DNA of 39,928 bases from an uncultured Bacteroidia bacterium. GTDB lineage: Bacteria > Bacteroidota > Bacteroidia > Bacteroidales > Prolixibacteraceae. The position numbers and the translations under genes were made by a program. The stretch lies in assembly GCA_903902325.1 (NCBI GenBank), contig CAIUUO010000083.1, forward strand, positions 1 to 39,928, given 5' to 3'. Position 1 is the stretch's first letter. Each line of letters starts with the position of its first letter. Below are positions 17,935-25,997 of the stretch, in pieces. The notes beneath the pieces are model-generated. The model did no database searches, had not been told where the DNA came from, and saw only the letters and a program-made list of their open reading frames with translations.

Positions 17935-19164
17935 CTAGTGAATTTCATCACTGAAAAGCTTCTCCGAAATAAACCGTACCGGATACCAGGCAGCCAGGAA
18001 TCCTATCAGCGAGACTGATACGACTACCAGGATAATATCTGAAGCTTCAATTTTCATGGGATAAGCATTGATGATGAAGGCAGAGGCCTTGTCGGACAAT
18101 TTTACCAGCCCGTAGGTAATCTGTGCCTGACAGACCGCCAGGCCGGCAAGCGTGCCAAGAACCGCTCCAAGCAGCGAGATCAGCCAGCCCTCAAAGAGGA
18201 ATATATTACGGATGGTCCTTTTATCGGCTCCCATGCTTTGCAGGATGGAAATGTCCTCTTTCTTGTCGAGGATCAGCATGGTGAGGGATCCAACAATGTT
18301 GAAGGAGGCAATGACCAATATCAGGATCAGGATCAGATAGGTGGCGTATTTCTCGCTCTGCATGGTTTTGTAAAGGTAATCGTGCTGCTGGTAGCGGTTT
18401 TTGATTTCATACCCATTTCCAAGCAATGCGGAGATCACTGCAACAGTTTTTTTCGATGAAACACCCTCCTTCAGTTTGAGTTCTATGGCGCTTACCTTAT
18501 CCGGCATTTCAAAGATCTCCCGGGCAAAACCGATCGGAACGATCACATATTTGGAATCGAGTTCCTGCTGAATAGAAAAAACCCCGGAAGGGTAGATCAG
18601 CTTCTGGTTGAAATTTCCGGTAGGCAGGAAGGCAGATTCCCTTCCTTTTTTAGGTACATAGACACTGATCGGTTCCATCTGCTTGACTCCTGCAGCCAGA
18701 TTGTAGGCAACCCCCTCGCCCAGAACAGCATAGTAGTTGGATTCATCCTTCAATTTGAACTCTCCCTGCGTAATCATCGAATCGATGCCCGAAAATTTTA
18801 CGTAATCATCGCTGACTCCCTTGATGGTGGCAAAAACCTGACGGTCGCGGTAGCGCAACAAGGCGTTGTCTTCCACTACTTCAGAATAATAGGCCAAATC
18901 GGGCATCCTGCGCAATTCATCAAACTGGCTGCCTGACGTGGAAAAACTCTTCCCCTCCTTAACAGTGATCCTCAGTTCCGGATCGAATGAGGAAAACAGG
19001 GATTTAATCAATGAATCGAATCCGTTGAAGCCTGACAAGCCAATGATCAGGCCCATGGTGCCTACCATCAATCCTACGACTGAAATTGCCGAGATCAGGT
19101 TGATCAGGTTTGTCTTCTTCCTTGAAAACAGATATCGCCGGGCTATGTAAAAAGAGAAGTTCAA
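17935..19164 (-). CDS. FtsX-like ABC transporter permease (LolC/LolE family)
   Basis: 409 residues. An N-terminal membrane segment follows the cytoplasmic motif FYIARRYLFSRKKTNLINLISAISVVGL. A large periplasmic (MacB-like) domain spans about 45-260, and three C-terminal membrane helices follow (YLILILILVIASFNIVGSLTML, then GWLISLLGAVLGTLAGLAV, then DIILVVVSVSLIGFLAAWYPV). The coupling motif ILQSMGADKRTIRNIFLFEG is typical of LolC/E. It is predicted to help extract lipoproteins from the inner membrane with an ATPase encoded elsewhere. It lies 7 bp after the methyltransferase gene, in an operon headed by rbfA. Confidence 0.9.
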   Translation of the reverse strand: MNFSFYIARRYLFSRKKTNLINLISAISVVGLMVGTMGLIIGLSGFNGFDSLIKSLFSSFDPELRITVKEGKSFSTSGSQFDELRRMPDLAYYSEVVEDNALLRYRDRQVFATIKGVSDDYVKFSGIDSMITQGEFKLKDESNYYAVLGEGVAYNLAAGVKQMEPISVYVPKKGRESAFLPTGNFNQKLIYPSGVFSIQQELDSKYVIVPIGFAREIFEMPDKVSAIELKLKEGVSSKKTVAVISALLGNGYEIKNRYQQHDYLYKTMQSEKYATYLILILILVIASFNIVGSLTMLILDKKEDISILQSMGADKRTIRNIFLFEGWLISLLGAVLGTLAGLAVCQAQITYGLVKLSDKASAFIINAYPMKIEASDIILVVVSVSLIGFLAAWYPVRFISEKLFSDEIH

Positions 19165-19171
19165 CGGATTA

Positions 19172-19993
19172 TTATTTGTATGCAGTTACCAGCAAGCCGG
19201 TTCCAGATTCATTGGTCCGGCTTACGTCCAGGTAATTCAGTATGGCACAAAACGGAAATGTAATCAGGTAATAGAAGGGCAGGATAATGTAAAATACCTT
19301 TGAAACGCCCAGTAGCTGAATGGGATATTTCATCGAAAACCGCCATGCAGCCGATCCGAATTTCCCGTAGGTGTAGGAGACTTCAACCCTTGAGAATCCT
19401 GCTTTAAGCAACTTACTGATGATATCCTCCCTGTTGTATCCGTCCCTGACATGCTCTTCGATGAAACCATGGACTCCTTCTTCCTCGTGGTGATCCGTGT
19501 CAGAACCTCCCAGGTCGGATGGAGTTGAAATCAGCAGCATGCCCCCCGGTTTCAGGGATTCGCTGAAATTTCCAAAGACTGTTTCATCTTCCAGGATATG
19601 CTCCATGACATCGACCGAAAGGATCAGGTCGTAATGATCAGCCATCTTGTATTGGGTAAGGTCGGCTACTTCGAAATGCACGGATCCTGCCTTGCCTGTT
19701 TTCTGGAAGAAATTGTTGCAGTCGTCCATCTGCTCCAGCTTGACATCCACACCCAGAATTTTAGCCTCCGGGAACATGCGTGAGAAGCGGTAACAATACT
19801 GTCCAAATCCGGAGCCGGCGTCGAGGATGTTCAGATTCCCGGTAGGGATCGATTTTTTATACTCCTTCAGCGCTTTTGCGACATGCCACGCCCTAAGCAA
19901 GAGGAGGTCCAGCAGATGGTAGAAAATTTTACGCAAAGAAGGGGTGCGGTTGAAGAGGTTTCCCAGCTGTCGTTTGATCGGATCGTAATGCAT
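19172..19993 (-). CDS. Class I SAM-dependent methyltransferase
   Basis: 273 residues. SAM-binding motif I is NILDAGSGFGQYCYRF (about 55-70), followed by the acidic end of strand 2 in ILGVDVK, motif DLILSVDVMEHI at about 130 and GGMLLISTPSD. This is the Methyltransf_11/23 fold. The substrate is unknown. A C-terminal hydrophobic segment (YPIQLLGVSKVFYIILPFYYLITFPFCAIL) suggests membrane association, as in enzymes acting on lipids or quinone-like molecules. It is encoded between rbfA (21-bp gap) and the LolC/E-type permease (7-bp gap) and is probably co-transcribed with both. Confidence 0.87.
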   Translation of the reverse strand: MHYDPIKRQLGNLFNRTPSLRKIFYHLLDLLLLRAWHVAKALKEYKKSIPTGNLNILDAGSGFGQYCYRFSRMFPEAKILGVDVKLEQMDDCNNFFQKTGKAGSVHFEVADLTQYKMADHYDLILSVDVMEHILEDETVFGNFSESLKPGGMLLISTPSDLGGSDTDHHEEEGVHGFIEEHVRDGYNREDIISKLLKAGFSRVEVSYTYGKFGSAAWRFSMKYPIQLLGVSKVFYIILPFYYLITFPFCAILNYLDVSRTNESGTGLLVTAYK

Positions 19994-20014
19994 GAGCAGT
20001 CGGTTTTTTGAAAC

Positions 20015-20356
20015 TTACTTCAGCAGCGTGTCAATTTTTTCAATGTAATCGAGACTGTCGTCGATGAAGAACTCAAGTTCCGGAACGTGACGCAGCTGAA
20101 AACGTACGGCGTGGCCCAGTTCCCCGCGAACGTGACTCTTGTGCAACTTGATTTCCTTCAGAACATCAGCAGAACCTTCAGAGGGAAAGATGCTGAGATA
20201 GCATCTTGCCAGCGACATATCCCTGGTAACCCTGACTGCCGTAACGGAAACCATCTTGCCTTTGGCCAGTGTGAGCGCTTCGCGCCGCAGAAACTCACTC
20301 AGTTCCTTTTGGATGAGTCGGCCAATTTTATTTTGTCGGGTCGTAAATTGTTCCAT
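20015..20356 (-). CDS. rbfA: 30S ribosome-binding factor RbfA
   Basis: 113 residues from the start chosen here (MEQFTTRQNKIGRLIQKELSEFL). The protein assists late maturation of 16S rRNA in the 30S subunit. Family landmarks are the initial QNKIGRLIQKELSEFLRRE, MVSVTAVRVTRDMSLARCYLSIFP and the C-terminal RHVPELEFFIDDSLDYIEKIDTLLK. A longer open frame reaches 20407, but a TATTTTTG box at 20384-20377 lies inside that extension, so a transcript starting near 20372 would lack the upstream ATG. RbfA proteins also normally begin close to this motif. It heads the operon rbfA-methyltransferase-permease. Confidence 0.93.
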   Translation of the reverse strand: MEQFTTRQNKIGRLIQKELSEFLRREALTLAKGKMVSVTAVRVTRDMSLARCYLSIFPSEGSADVLKEIKLHKSHVRGELGHAVRFQLRHVPELEFFIDDSLDYIEKIDTLLK

Positions 20357-20376
20357 GATGATGGGCGTATTTTTGA

Positions 20377-20384
20377 CAAAAATA
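20377..20384 (-). promoter_or_regulatory. -7 promoter box for rbfA operon
   Basis: TATTTTTG on the minus strand fits the Bacteroidota housekeeping -7 consensus TAnnTTTG. It lies about 20 bases before the chosen rbfA start. No convincing -33 TTTG is seen at the ideal distance. Confidence 0.5.
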
Positions 20385-20468
20385 GGCAAAATGAATGGGT
20401 TGTGCATTTTTTTCTGTTACCGGTCGGTTAAAAAAGATTAACCGGCTATTTAAGCAAAAATAAAATCC

Positions 20469-20476
20469 TACTTTTG
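20469..20476 (+). promoter_or_regulatory. -7 promoter box for hexokinase
   Basis: TACTTTTG matches TAnnTTTG and lies 95 bases before the hexokinase ATG, giving a leader of about 90 nt. The -33 region is weak. Confidence 0.45.
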
Positions 20477-20571
20477 ATACAAATCAGAATTAAACGGAAG
20501 CAGCCACATATCAGAAAATTCTGTTCCCCCTGGTTTTTGGTCTGTAAGTTTTACCAATCAATATTTTAAAG

Positions 20572-21780
20572 ATGAAGGAAAATATTTTCAAGTTATCAAC
20601 GGTTCAGTTGAAAGAGATTGCGCTTGATGTTCAGCAAAAAGTAGAGAATGGGTTGAAGAATCACAACACGGAAATTCAGTGCATCCCAACCTACATCAAA
20701 CCAAAAACACTGGGAGTGGAAGGCGAGGCAACCGTTCTGGATCTAGGAGGAACAAACTACCGTGCTGCGGTTGTAAGTTTCAAGGATGGCAAAACCGATA
20801 TTCATCCAGCAGATGGCTGGAGCAAAGACCTCAGTGTCATGAAAACGAAGGGTTTTACGGAGAAGAAGCTATTTGCCGAACAGGCATCCTTCCTCAAAGA
20901 TCTTAAAATGCCTGCAAAATCACCCATTGGTTATTGTTTTTCCTATCCTGCAGAATGTCTTCCGGATGGAGATGCCAAACTTCTTCGCTGGACCAAAGGT
21001 GTTGACATCAAGGAGATGATTGATCTGCCGATAGGCAAACCATTGATGGATTATCTGAACGAAAAAGGAGATGTTGAATTTACTGCCATCAAAGTAATTA
21101 ACGATACAGTGGCCAGCTTGTTTGCCGGACTTTCCGACAGTTCCTTCGATGGTTACATCGGACTGATCGTTGGTACCGGAACCAATATGGCAACCTTCAT
21201 CCATTCAGACGGAATTGCAAAACTCGACAAATCCTTGAACTGGCAGGGTCTCACTCCCGTCAACCTCGAGTCGGGAAACTACCGCCCGCTGCACCTTACC
21301 GCAATCGACGACCAGGTCGATGCCGCTTCCGGAACCAAAGATGCGCAACGTTTCGAAAAGGCCGTATCCGGAATGTACCTCGGCAAAGTTTTCACCGCCC
21401 TTTTCCCAAAAGACGGATTTGATGAAAACTTCGATTCCAAGGCTTTAACCGACCTTATCAACAAACCCGACAAGTACAAGAAGAAACACATCAAGGCAGC
21501 ACGCAGTATTTACAAACGCTCGGCCAAACTCGTTGCCGCATCACTTGCCGGACTCGTTTCGGTAATGGTAGCTCACGATCCGGCCATCAAAAAAGTTTGC
21601 CTGACCGCCGAAGGAAGCCTCTTCTGGAGCAAGGTAAAAGATTGCAAGGAATACAACAAGCTGGTTTCCAAAAATCTGAAGGTAATCCTTGAGGAACTGG
21701 GACACGAAGATGTCAAGGTGAAGGTGGTTGGAATTCACAATGCCAATTTGATTGGATCGGCTGTTGCCGCCCTTTCCTAA
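20572..21780 (+). CDS. Hexokinase (eukaryote-type fold, Bacteroidota form)
   Basis: 402 residues. It phosphorylates glucose or other hexoses with ATP in the cytoplasm. Two-domain actin-like ATPase motifs are present: phosphate-1 VLDLGGTNYRAAVVSF (about 56-71), the sugar-binding and catalytic segment KVINDTVASLFAGL with the general-base Asp near 178, phosphate-2 GLIVGTGTNMATF (about 197-209) and a C-terminal adenosine-type motif near VCLTAEGSLFW. Length and motifs match the hexokinases of Bacteroides rather than ROK or Glk glucokinases. A single-gene unit is likely: its own promoter lies upstream, and a large inverted repeat begins 3 bases after the stop codon. Confidence 0.92.
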   Translation: MKENIFKLSTVQLKEIALDVQQKVENGLKNHNTEIQCIPTYIKPKTLGVEGEATVLDLGGTNYRAAVVSFKDGKTDIHPADGWSKDLSVMKTKGFTEKKLFAEQASFLKDLKMPAKSPIGYCFSYPAECLPDGDAKLLRWTKGVDIKEMIDLPIGKPLMDYLNEKGDVEFTAIKVINDTVASLFAGLSDSSFDGYIGLIVGTGTNMATFIHSDGIAKLDKSLNWQGLTPVNLESGNYRPLHLTAIDDQVDAASGTKDAQRFEKAVSGMYLGKVFTALFPKDGFDENFDSKALTDLINKPDKYKKKHIKAARSIYKRSAKLVAASLAGLVSVMVAHDPAIKKVCLTAEGSLFWSKVKDCKEYNKLVSKNLKVILEELGHEDVKVKVVGIHNANLIGSAVAALS

Positions 21781-21782
21781 AA

Positions 21783-21894
21783 GCGAGTGCCTAAAATGCC
21801 TAAAGTGCCTAGAGTGCCTAAAGTTCGCTGCAAGCAACATTAAAGCGACAAGTACTTTAGGCACTCCAGGCACTTTAAATACTTTAGGCACTGC
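21783..21894. repeat. Inverted pair of AGTGCCTAAAG word arrays
   Basis: Left arm 21783-21824 contains about four imperfect copies of AGTGCCTAAA. Right arm 21854-21894 contains the reverse-complement copies (ACTTTAGGCACT). The arms match almost end to end over about 40 bases with a 29-base loop. This fills the whole gap between the hexokinase stop and the VTT gene start at 21898. The same word recurs at 27213-27257. Confidence 0.9.
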
Positions 21895-21897
21895 TTC

Positions 21898-22341
21898 ATG
21901 GTAGATTTTCTCCAGCAATACGGCCTTTGGGGCCTTTTCGTCGCCGGCTTCCTGTCGGGATCCATCCTGCCATTCAATTCGGAAGCGGTGATGACGGTCC
22001 TTATGCTGGCAGGAGTAAACGGATTAAGCTGCATGGTGGTGGCTACACTTGGCAATACCCTTGGCGGGATCTCTATTTTCTACCTTGGTTACCTGGGAAG
22101 AATAGAATGGATCGAGAAATACGGCAAAGTAAAAATGGAGAAGATTCATGCCATTCTGCCTAAACTTCAGAAATACGGTCCGATTTCAGCGCTGCTCTCT
22201 TTCGTTCCCGTGATTGGCGATGTCCTCATTCTTGGACTTGGGTTCTTCAGAATATCGCCTAAACTCACTTTGATCTACATGCTGATTGGTAAGATGGCAA
22301 GGTACTGGCTTCTGGCCGAAACAATCAAACTGGTGATGTAA
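21898..22341 (+). CDS. Small VTT/DedA-like (YqaA-type) inner-membrane protein
   Basis: 147 residues and mostly hydrophobic. It matches the short YqaA branch of the VTT (SNARE-associated Golgi) family: FLQQYGLWGLFVAGFLSGSILPFNSEAVMTVLMLAG, then ATLGNTLGGISIFYLGYLGR and LLSFVPVIGDVLILGLGFFRI. The re-entrant G..PFNSE and P..GD motifs are those thought to form the lipid or ion pathway. DedA proteins act in phospholipid flipping or proton-dependent homeostasis; the role of YqaA members is not settled. The start lies 3 bases after the right arm of the inverted repeat, so its promoter is either inside the repeat or absent. Confidence 0.88.
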   Translation: MVDFLQQYGLWGLFVAGFLSGSILPFNSEAVMTVLMLAGVNGLSCMVVATLGNTLGGISIFYLGYLGRIEWIEKYGKVKMEKIHAILPKLQKYGPISALLSFVPVIGDVLILGLGFFRISPKLTLIYMLIGKMARYWLLAETIKLVM

Positions 22342-22343
22342 AA

Positions 22344-22571
22344 TTTTCGATTTTCGATTTTCGATTTTGGAATAGGGAACTCCGAAAACTTAAGCTATCA
22401 TCAATGAGCCACTCGGAATATTTAAAAATCGCTAATTTTGATCTGTGATTCAATTGCCTTTCCACAATTTTCAACCGCAGAGCCAATGACCGGAGTCCGT
22501 TATTCTAAAATCCAAAATCTAAAATCGACCCTTCGACAAGCTCAGGGACCGGTAAACTAAAATCAAAAATT
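22344..22571. repeat. AAAATCGAAAATC word arrays in inverted arrangement
   Basis: 22344-22374 holds four TTTTCGA-type units starting 3 bases after the VTT stop. 22502-22528 and 22557-22571 hold the complementary CTAAAATC-type units, the last reaching almost to the dtd start. The arms could pair imperfectly across about 130 bases. A TAATTTTG box at 22433-22440 inside the loop is a weak promoter candidate for dtd. Confidence 0.8.
22529..22547. repeat. CCCTTCGACAAGCTCAGGG palindromic repeat
   Basis: A 19-base imperfect palindrome with the outer stem CCCT/AGGG. It is a widely distributed REP-type sequence in Bacteria from my recollection of genomes. It is embedded in the right arm of the word array before dtd. 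Confidence 0.7.
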
Positions 22572-22573
22572 GT

Positions 22574-23029
22574 ATGAGGGTCGTCATTCAGCGTGTTTCC
22601 AAAGCCTCGGTTGCAGTTGAGGAGAAAATGATCTCCTCCATTGGAAACGGTATGCTGGTCCTTGCCGGATTTGAACATGCAGATACGGTGGACGATCTGG
22701 ACTGGATAAGCGCCAAAATAATCAACCTCCGGATATTTAATGACGAACAGGGAGTCATGAACCTTTCGGTGAAGGATACAGGCGGTGAAATTCTCCTCGT
22801 CAGCCAGTTTACGCTCCATGCCGCCACCAAAAAGGGCAACCGACCTTCTTACATCAGGGCTGCACCACCAGGAATTGCTGTTCCGCTATATAAGAAATTC
22901 ATCGAAAAGATAACAGAACAACTTGGCAAAGCCATCGGGACAGGTATTTTCGGTGCCGACATGAAGGTCGAACTGTTAAACGACGGGCCGGTGACCATTA
23001 TTATGGATTCGAAGAACAGGGAATTCTGA
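22574..23029 (+). CDS. dtd: D-aminoacyl-tRNA deacylase
   Basis: 151 residues, the normal length. It removes D-amino acids, and glycine from tRNA-Ala, from mischarged tRNAs. The family start MRVVIQRVSKASVAV, the SQFTLHA motif (about residues 77-83) and the Gly-cisPro motif in LLNDGPVTI near the C-terminus are all intact; these two motifs form the active site across the dimer. The gene lies between the VTT gene and deoC on the same strand. Confidence 0.95.
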   Translation: MRVVIQRVSKASVAVEEKMISSIGNGMLVLAGFEHADTVDDLDWISAKIINLRIFNDEQGVMNLSVKDTGGEILLVSQFTLHAATKKGNRPSYIRAAPPGIAVPLYKKFIEKITEQLGKAIGTGIFGADMKVELLNDGPVTIIMDSKNREF

Positions 23030-23424
23030 GGGAAGGACTGGGACGAGTGGACGACTGGGATGATTTAGACGACTGGGACGACGACGAGGTGGGGGGCGGC
23101 CTTTGTAGCGGATCAGAGCACAGGGATAAAGAATATGAAAATTGGAAAATGTGGAAAAGTGAAAATGAACTCGACTCCTATGTTTAGCCACGTAGTGGCG
23201 AAATATTGGTAGCCCCCGGTTTTAACCGGGGGTCGGCGAATGCCTGAAGATCCACGTCCGCGTGCAGAAGAGGGTTGGGCCTATAATGACAGGATCGGAC
23301 GGAAGGAGCAAATAATGAAAATAAAATTGCGTTTCAATTTAGTAACAAAATAATATTTGAATATCAGTGTATTATGCGTAAATTTAACCAACTTAATAGC
23401 AGGTATTCCATAAAAAAATAAAAT
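23030..23424. other. 395-base spacer with GACTGGGACGA array and two REP-like hairpins
   Basis: The spacer starts at the dtd stop with an array of GGACGACTGGGA units (23030-23089). Two hairpins follow: 23187-23199 (GCCAC, loop GTA, GTGGC) and 23213-23232 (CCCCCGGTT/AACCGGGGG, 9-bp perfect stem, TT loop). GTAG immediately precedes the second stem at 23209-23212. The last 100 bases before deoC are AT-rich and without a clear TAnnTTTG box. I found no coding sequence here. Confidence 0.75.
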
Positions 23425-24294
23425 ATGAGCAGTTTAACTGACAACATTGACAGGACATTTCAGGCAGATGAGGTAAAGAACGGACTGGCAGCCATCCGGG
23501 CCAAAATGAGTGGTTCCCTTTCCAAGGAAGAGATGAAGCTGGCACTTTCCTGCATCGATTTAACGACGCTTGGCGCCGATGATACCCAGGAGAAGGGACG
23601 CACATTTGCGGAAAAAGTATCCCTTTTTCCGCGACACTTTATTGAACTTCCCAATGTGGCAGCCATCTGTGTCTATCCCACCCTGGTTAGGACTGTCAGG
23701 GAGAACCTGAAGGATCCGAAAGTTGCCATTGCAGCCGTATCTGCGGGATTTCCGTCTTCCATGACTTTTCTGGAAGTGAAGCAACTGGAGACTTCCATGA
23801 CTGTTTCGGCAGGAGCCAACGAAATTGACATCGTGATTTCCATCGGAACTTTCCTGGAAGGCAACTTCAGCGAAGTGGCAAGGGAAATTTCTGTCATCAA
23901 AAAAAGCTGCGGAAAAGCTCACCTCAAGGTGATCCTCGAGACGGGTGCCCTTAAGACCCCTGAAAATATCTGGAAAGCATCGATGTTGTCGATGCAGGCA
24001 GGTGCGAATTTTATCAAGACCTCAACAGGGAAAATGGATCCTGCTGCAACGCCCGAAGCGGCCTTTGTCATGTGCAGCGCCATCAGGGAATTCCATCAGC
24101 GGACAGGAAAAAAAGTTGGATTCAAGGCAGCGGGCGGAATTGTGGAAAGTGCCGATGCCTTGTACTACCTGGCCATTGTCAGGAATATTCTGGGCCCGGA
24201 CTGGCTCACCCCAAAACTATTCAGAATTGGTGCGAGCCGACTGGCAAACAATTTGTTAAGTTCTATCACAGAAGAAAAAATATCCTATTTTTAG
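23425..24294 (+). CDS. deoC: Deoxyribose-phosphate aldolase
   Basis: 289 residues. It splits 2-deoxyribose-5-phosphate into acetaldehyde and glyceraldehyde-3-phosphate in deoxynucleoside catabolism. Class I aldolase elements are LSCIDLTTLGADDTQEKG near the N-terminus, AVSAGFPSS, NEIDIVISIG, LKVILETGAL, the Schiff-base lysine in GANFIKTSTGK and the second lysine of the relay in GFKAAGGI. It is longer than the E. coli enzyme because of an N-terminal extension of about 35 residues, usual in Bacteroidota. Confidence 0.95.
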   Translation: MSSLTDNIDRTFQADEVKNGLAAIRAKMSGSLSKEEMKLALSCIDLTTLGADDTQEKGRTFAEKVSLFPRHFIELPNVAAICVYPTLVRTVRENLKDPKVAIAAVSAGFPSSMTFLEVKQLETSMTVSAGANEIDIVISIGTFLEGNFSEVAREISVIKKSCGKAHLKVILETGALKTPENIWKASMLSMQAGANFIKTSTGKMDPAATPEAAFVMCSAIREFHQRTGKKVGFKAAGGIVESADALYYLAIVRNILGPDWLTPKLFRIGASRLANNLLSSITEEKISYF

Positions 24295-24328
24295 TTTTGA
24301 AGTTTGAATAATCCTAACATTCCAGCAT

Positions 24329-24336
24329 TAATTTTG
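24329..24336 (+). promoter_or_regulatory. Promoter upstream of the DUF3052-like gene
   Basis: TAATTTTG at 24329-24336 with a TTTG at 24303-24306, spacer 22, fits the Bacteroidota -33/-7 arrangement. It lies 65 bases before the ATG at 24402. Confidence 0.5.
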
Positions 24337-24401
24337 TATTCACCTTTTCATCCAAAAAAGTGGCTGGCAGGTACCGTAACATTAAAAATTCAATATTCTG
24401 A

Positions 24402-24809
24402 ATGGAAAATAGTTTTGACCCTGGTATACTGAAAAAGATGAGAGTCGGAAAGACTTCCAAAATATTGATCATGAATTCTCCGGAAGGTTACCTGTCATTA
24501 TTTGCATCCATGGATTATGACAGTATACTGAACCCCGAAAATTCGGGCAAATACGATTTTGTCCAGGTTTTTGGCTCCGGGAGGTTAGAACTTGAAAAAC
24601 AAATTTTAAAGGTGAAAGAGGCAGGCAAATATGACTGCCTGTTTTGGGCCTGCTATCCCAAAGGAGGTGGCGGCATCAGGAGTGACCTGAAAAGGGAGCT
24701 GGTATGGGAGTGCCTGGAATTAATCGGGCTTCGCCCTGTTTCACAAATCGCGCTGGACGATACATGGAGTGCATTGCGCGGCAGGCCGCATGCGGAGGTG
24801 GGGAAGTAG
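24402..24809 (+). CDS. DUF3052-like small protein
   Basis: 135 residues without signal peptide or membrane segment. The C-terminal block LVWECLELIGLRPVSQIALDDTWSALRGRP closely follows the pattern of DUF3052 proteins (V/LW..L..LGLRPV.Q...DDTWSALR.RP). The central YDCLFWACYPKGGGGIRSDLKRE matches the KG.G.I.TDL.R segment of the same family. The function is unknown; members are small cytosolic proteins. It has its own promoter candidate and is followed by repeat arrays. Confidence 0.75.
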   Translation: MENSFDPGILKKMRVGKTSKILIMNSPEGYLSLFASMDYDSILNPENSGKYDFVQVFGSGRLELEKQILKVKEAGKYDCLFWACYPKGGGGIRSDLKRELVWECLELIGLRPVSQIALDDTWSALRGRPHAEVGK

Positions 24810-25128
24810 TAAATGCCGAGGGGGCGACAGGGATGACTTGGACGAGCGGACGAATGCAACTCCGAGGATAATGAAATGAGACGGGGAAACAGTTAAACGG
24901 AGAAACGGTCAGAGAGATTCCGGTGCCAGTTGAGCCAGCCGAAGTCTACGTGAAAGTGATGAAAATCCTATCCCAGAGCGAAGTCGAATGGTTGCGGGCA
25001 GTATAGAACGTTAAGAAATGAACTATCCAAAAGAAACAGGATATTAAGGTTTTCATCAGACATACCTCATGTCTTATATCTCATGTCTTATGTCTTTGCT
25101 TCTCATTATTCACTATTTTTTATAGGCC
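24810..25128. repeat. 319-base spacer with three unrelated word arrays
   Basis: No gene is visible. Arrays occur at about 24822-24852 (GGACGAGCGGACGA type, as at 23030), 24878-24916 (GAGACGGGGAAACGG type) and 25066-25100 (CTCATGTCTTATATCTCATG type). The last stops about 30 bases before the next start codon. Confidence 0.7.
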
Positions 25129-25608
25129 ATGGAAACTACCAATGAACCAATCTGTTGCCCGAAATTTGATCCCATCCCCTGGGACAACATCCATTTTGAT
25201 TGGAACGACAAACTATTTGTAAGAGGTTCCGTTTGTACCTTCTTCTACATGCCGATCAATTTTGGCAGTGTGATGCAAAAGATGGATAAAAAAATCCGTG
25301 AGGCCGGTGCCGATTGGTCTGAGGGAATCTGTCTTTCCGACCAAACCTCCAAATGGAACATGGACATTTATATCTCTGTGGACAAAGCAGTTCCCTCCCT
25401 GCCGCAAAAGGTACTGACTGGCAAATTCTACAGCAAGGTTTATGAGGGTCCTTTCAAGGATACCGGAAAATGGTGCAAGGATTTTGATCTGTTGCTGGCT
25501 GCAAAAGGATATATCGACCCCAAAATTTACCATTGGTATACCACCTGCCCGAAGTGTGCAAAAAAATACGGTAAGAATTATGTGGTGCTGATTGCCCTGG
25601 TTGGATGA
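25129..25608 (+). CDS. Conserved small protein with CC and CxxC cysteines, GyrI-like fold suspected
   Basis: 159 residues. It belongs to a conserved family sometimes labelled hydrolase without evidence. Recognisable blocks are ICCPKFDPIPWDNIHFDWNDKLFVRG, FFYMPINFGSVMQKM, LTGKFYSKVYEGPFKDTGKWCKDF and the C-terminal YTTCPKCAKKYGKNYVVLIALV. The layout (KVYEGPFKD.GKW) resembles GyrI-like small-molecule-binding domains. A Cys pair at 8-9 and a CPKC motif near 145 could bind a metal or form disulfides. It lacks a signal peptide. No function is assigned here. The start ATG at 25129 follows an AT-rich region without a clear box. Confidence 0.6.
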   Translation: METTNEPICCPKFDPIPWDNIHFDWNDKLFVRGSVCTFFYMPINFGSVMQKMDKKIREAGADWSEGICLSDQTSKWNMDIYISVDKAVPSLPQKVLTGKFYSKVYEGPFKDTGKWCKDFDLLLAAKGYIDPKIYHWYTTCPKCAKKYGKNYVVLIALVG

Positions 25609-25628
25609 AGAATATTTAGCTGCAACGG

Positions 25629-25997
25629 TTACTTTGTACCTGAATCAAAATGCTCTGTTTTCCAACGGCTGAATAAAAGTCGCAGAAGGACTTTGTCTGC
25701 AAGCAAAATAAAATTCAGGATGATGATCATGAAAATAAGGGGAGAAATATTTGATTTGAAAAACTTCACAAGACGGATCACAAGTTCCTTGTCCAAAAGA
25801 TAATATACTCCGGATGCGGCGGCAATTAGTATAATTAAAGCGGCCATCAGATACAGATATTCGCGGAGGTCTGTTTTCCATTTTTCCCGCCTGATCACGG
25901 ATGAACTTACTTTTTGGGCAAAATCAGCAGGAAGCCGGTAATCAGGTTCCGCGCCAAATGATTGTTCCAATATTTCTGAAAGCTTCTCACTTTTCAT
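25629..25997 (-). CDS. Small two-helix membrane protein, putative anti-sigma factor
   Basis: 122 residues. A charged N-terminal part (1-45) is followed by two membrane segments (about 47-68, YLYLMAALIILIAAASGVYYLL; about 85-107, SPLIFMIIILNFILLADKVLL) and a short charged tail. No named domain is recognised. The gene overlaps the 3' end of the ECF sigma gene by 11 bases, so the two are translationally coupled. The cytoplasmic N-terminus plus membrane anchor is the usual design of ECF anti-sigma factors, but the ZAS zinc motif HxxxCxxC is absent. The anti-sigma call is inferred from context. Confidence 0.6.
   Translation of the reverse strand: MKSEKLSEILEQSFGAEPDYRLPADFAQKVSSSVIRREKWKTDLREYLYLMAALIILIAAASGVYYLLDKELVIRLVKFFKSNISPLIFMIIILNFILLADKVLLRLLFSRWKTEHFDSGTK

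Noticed and set aside
20357-20407. N-terminal extension of RbfA
   Set aside because: A promoter box lies inside it, and RbfA homologues begin at the MEQFTTRQNKIGR motif.
24822-25100. Tandem words as a possible CRISPR array
   Set aside because: Units are 7-12 bases, imperfect and directly adjacent, without constant-length unique spacers, and no cas gene is present.
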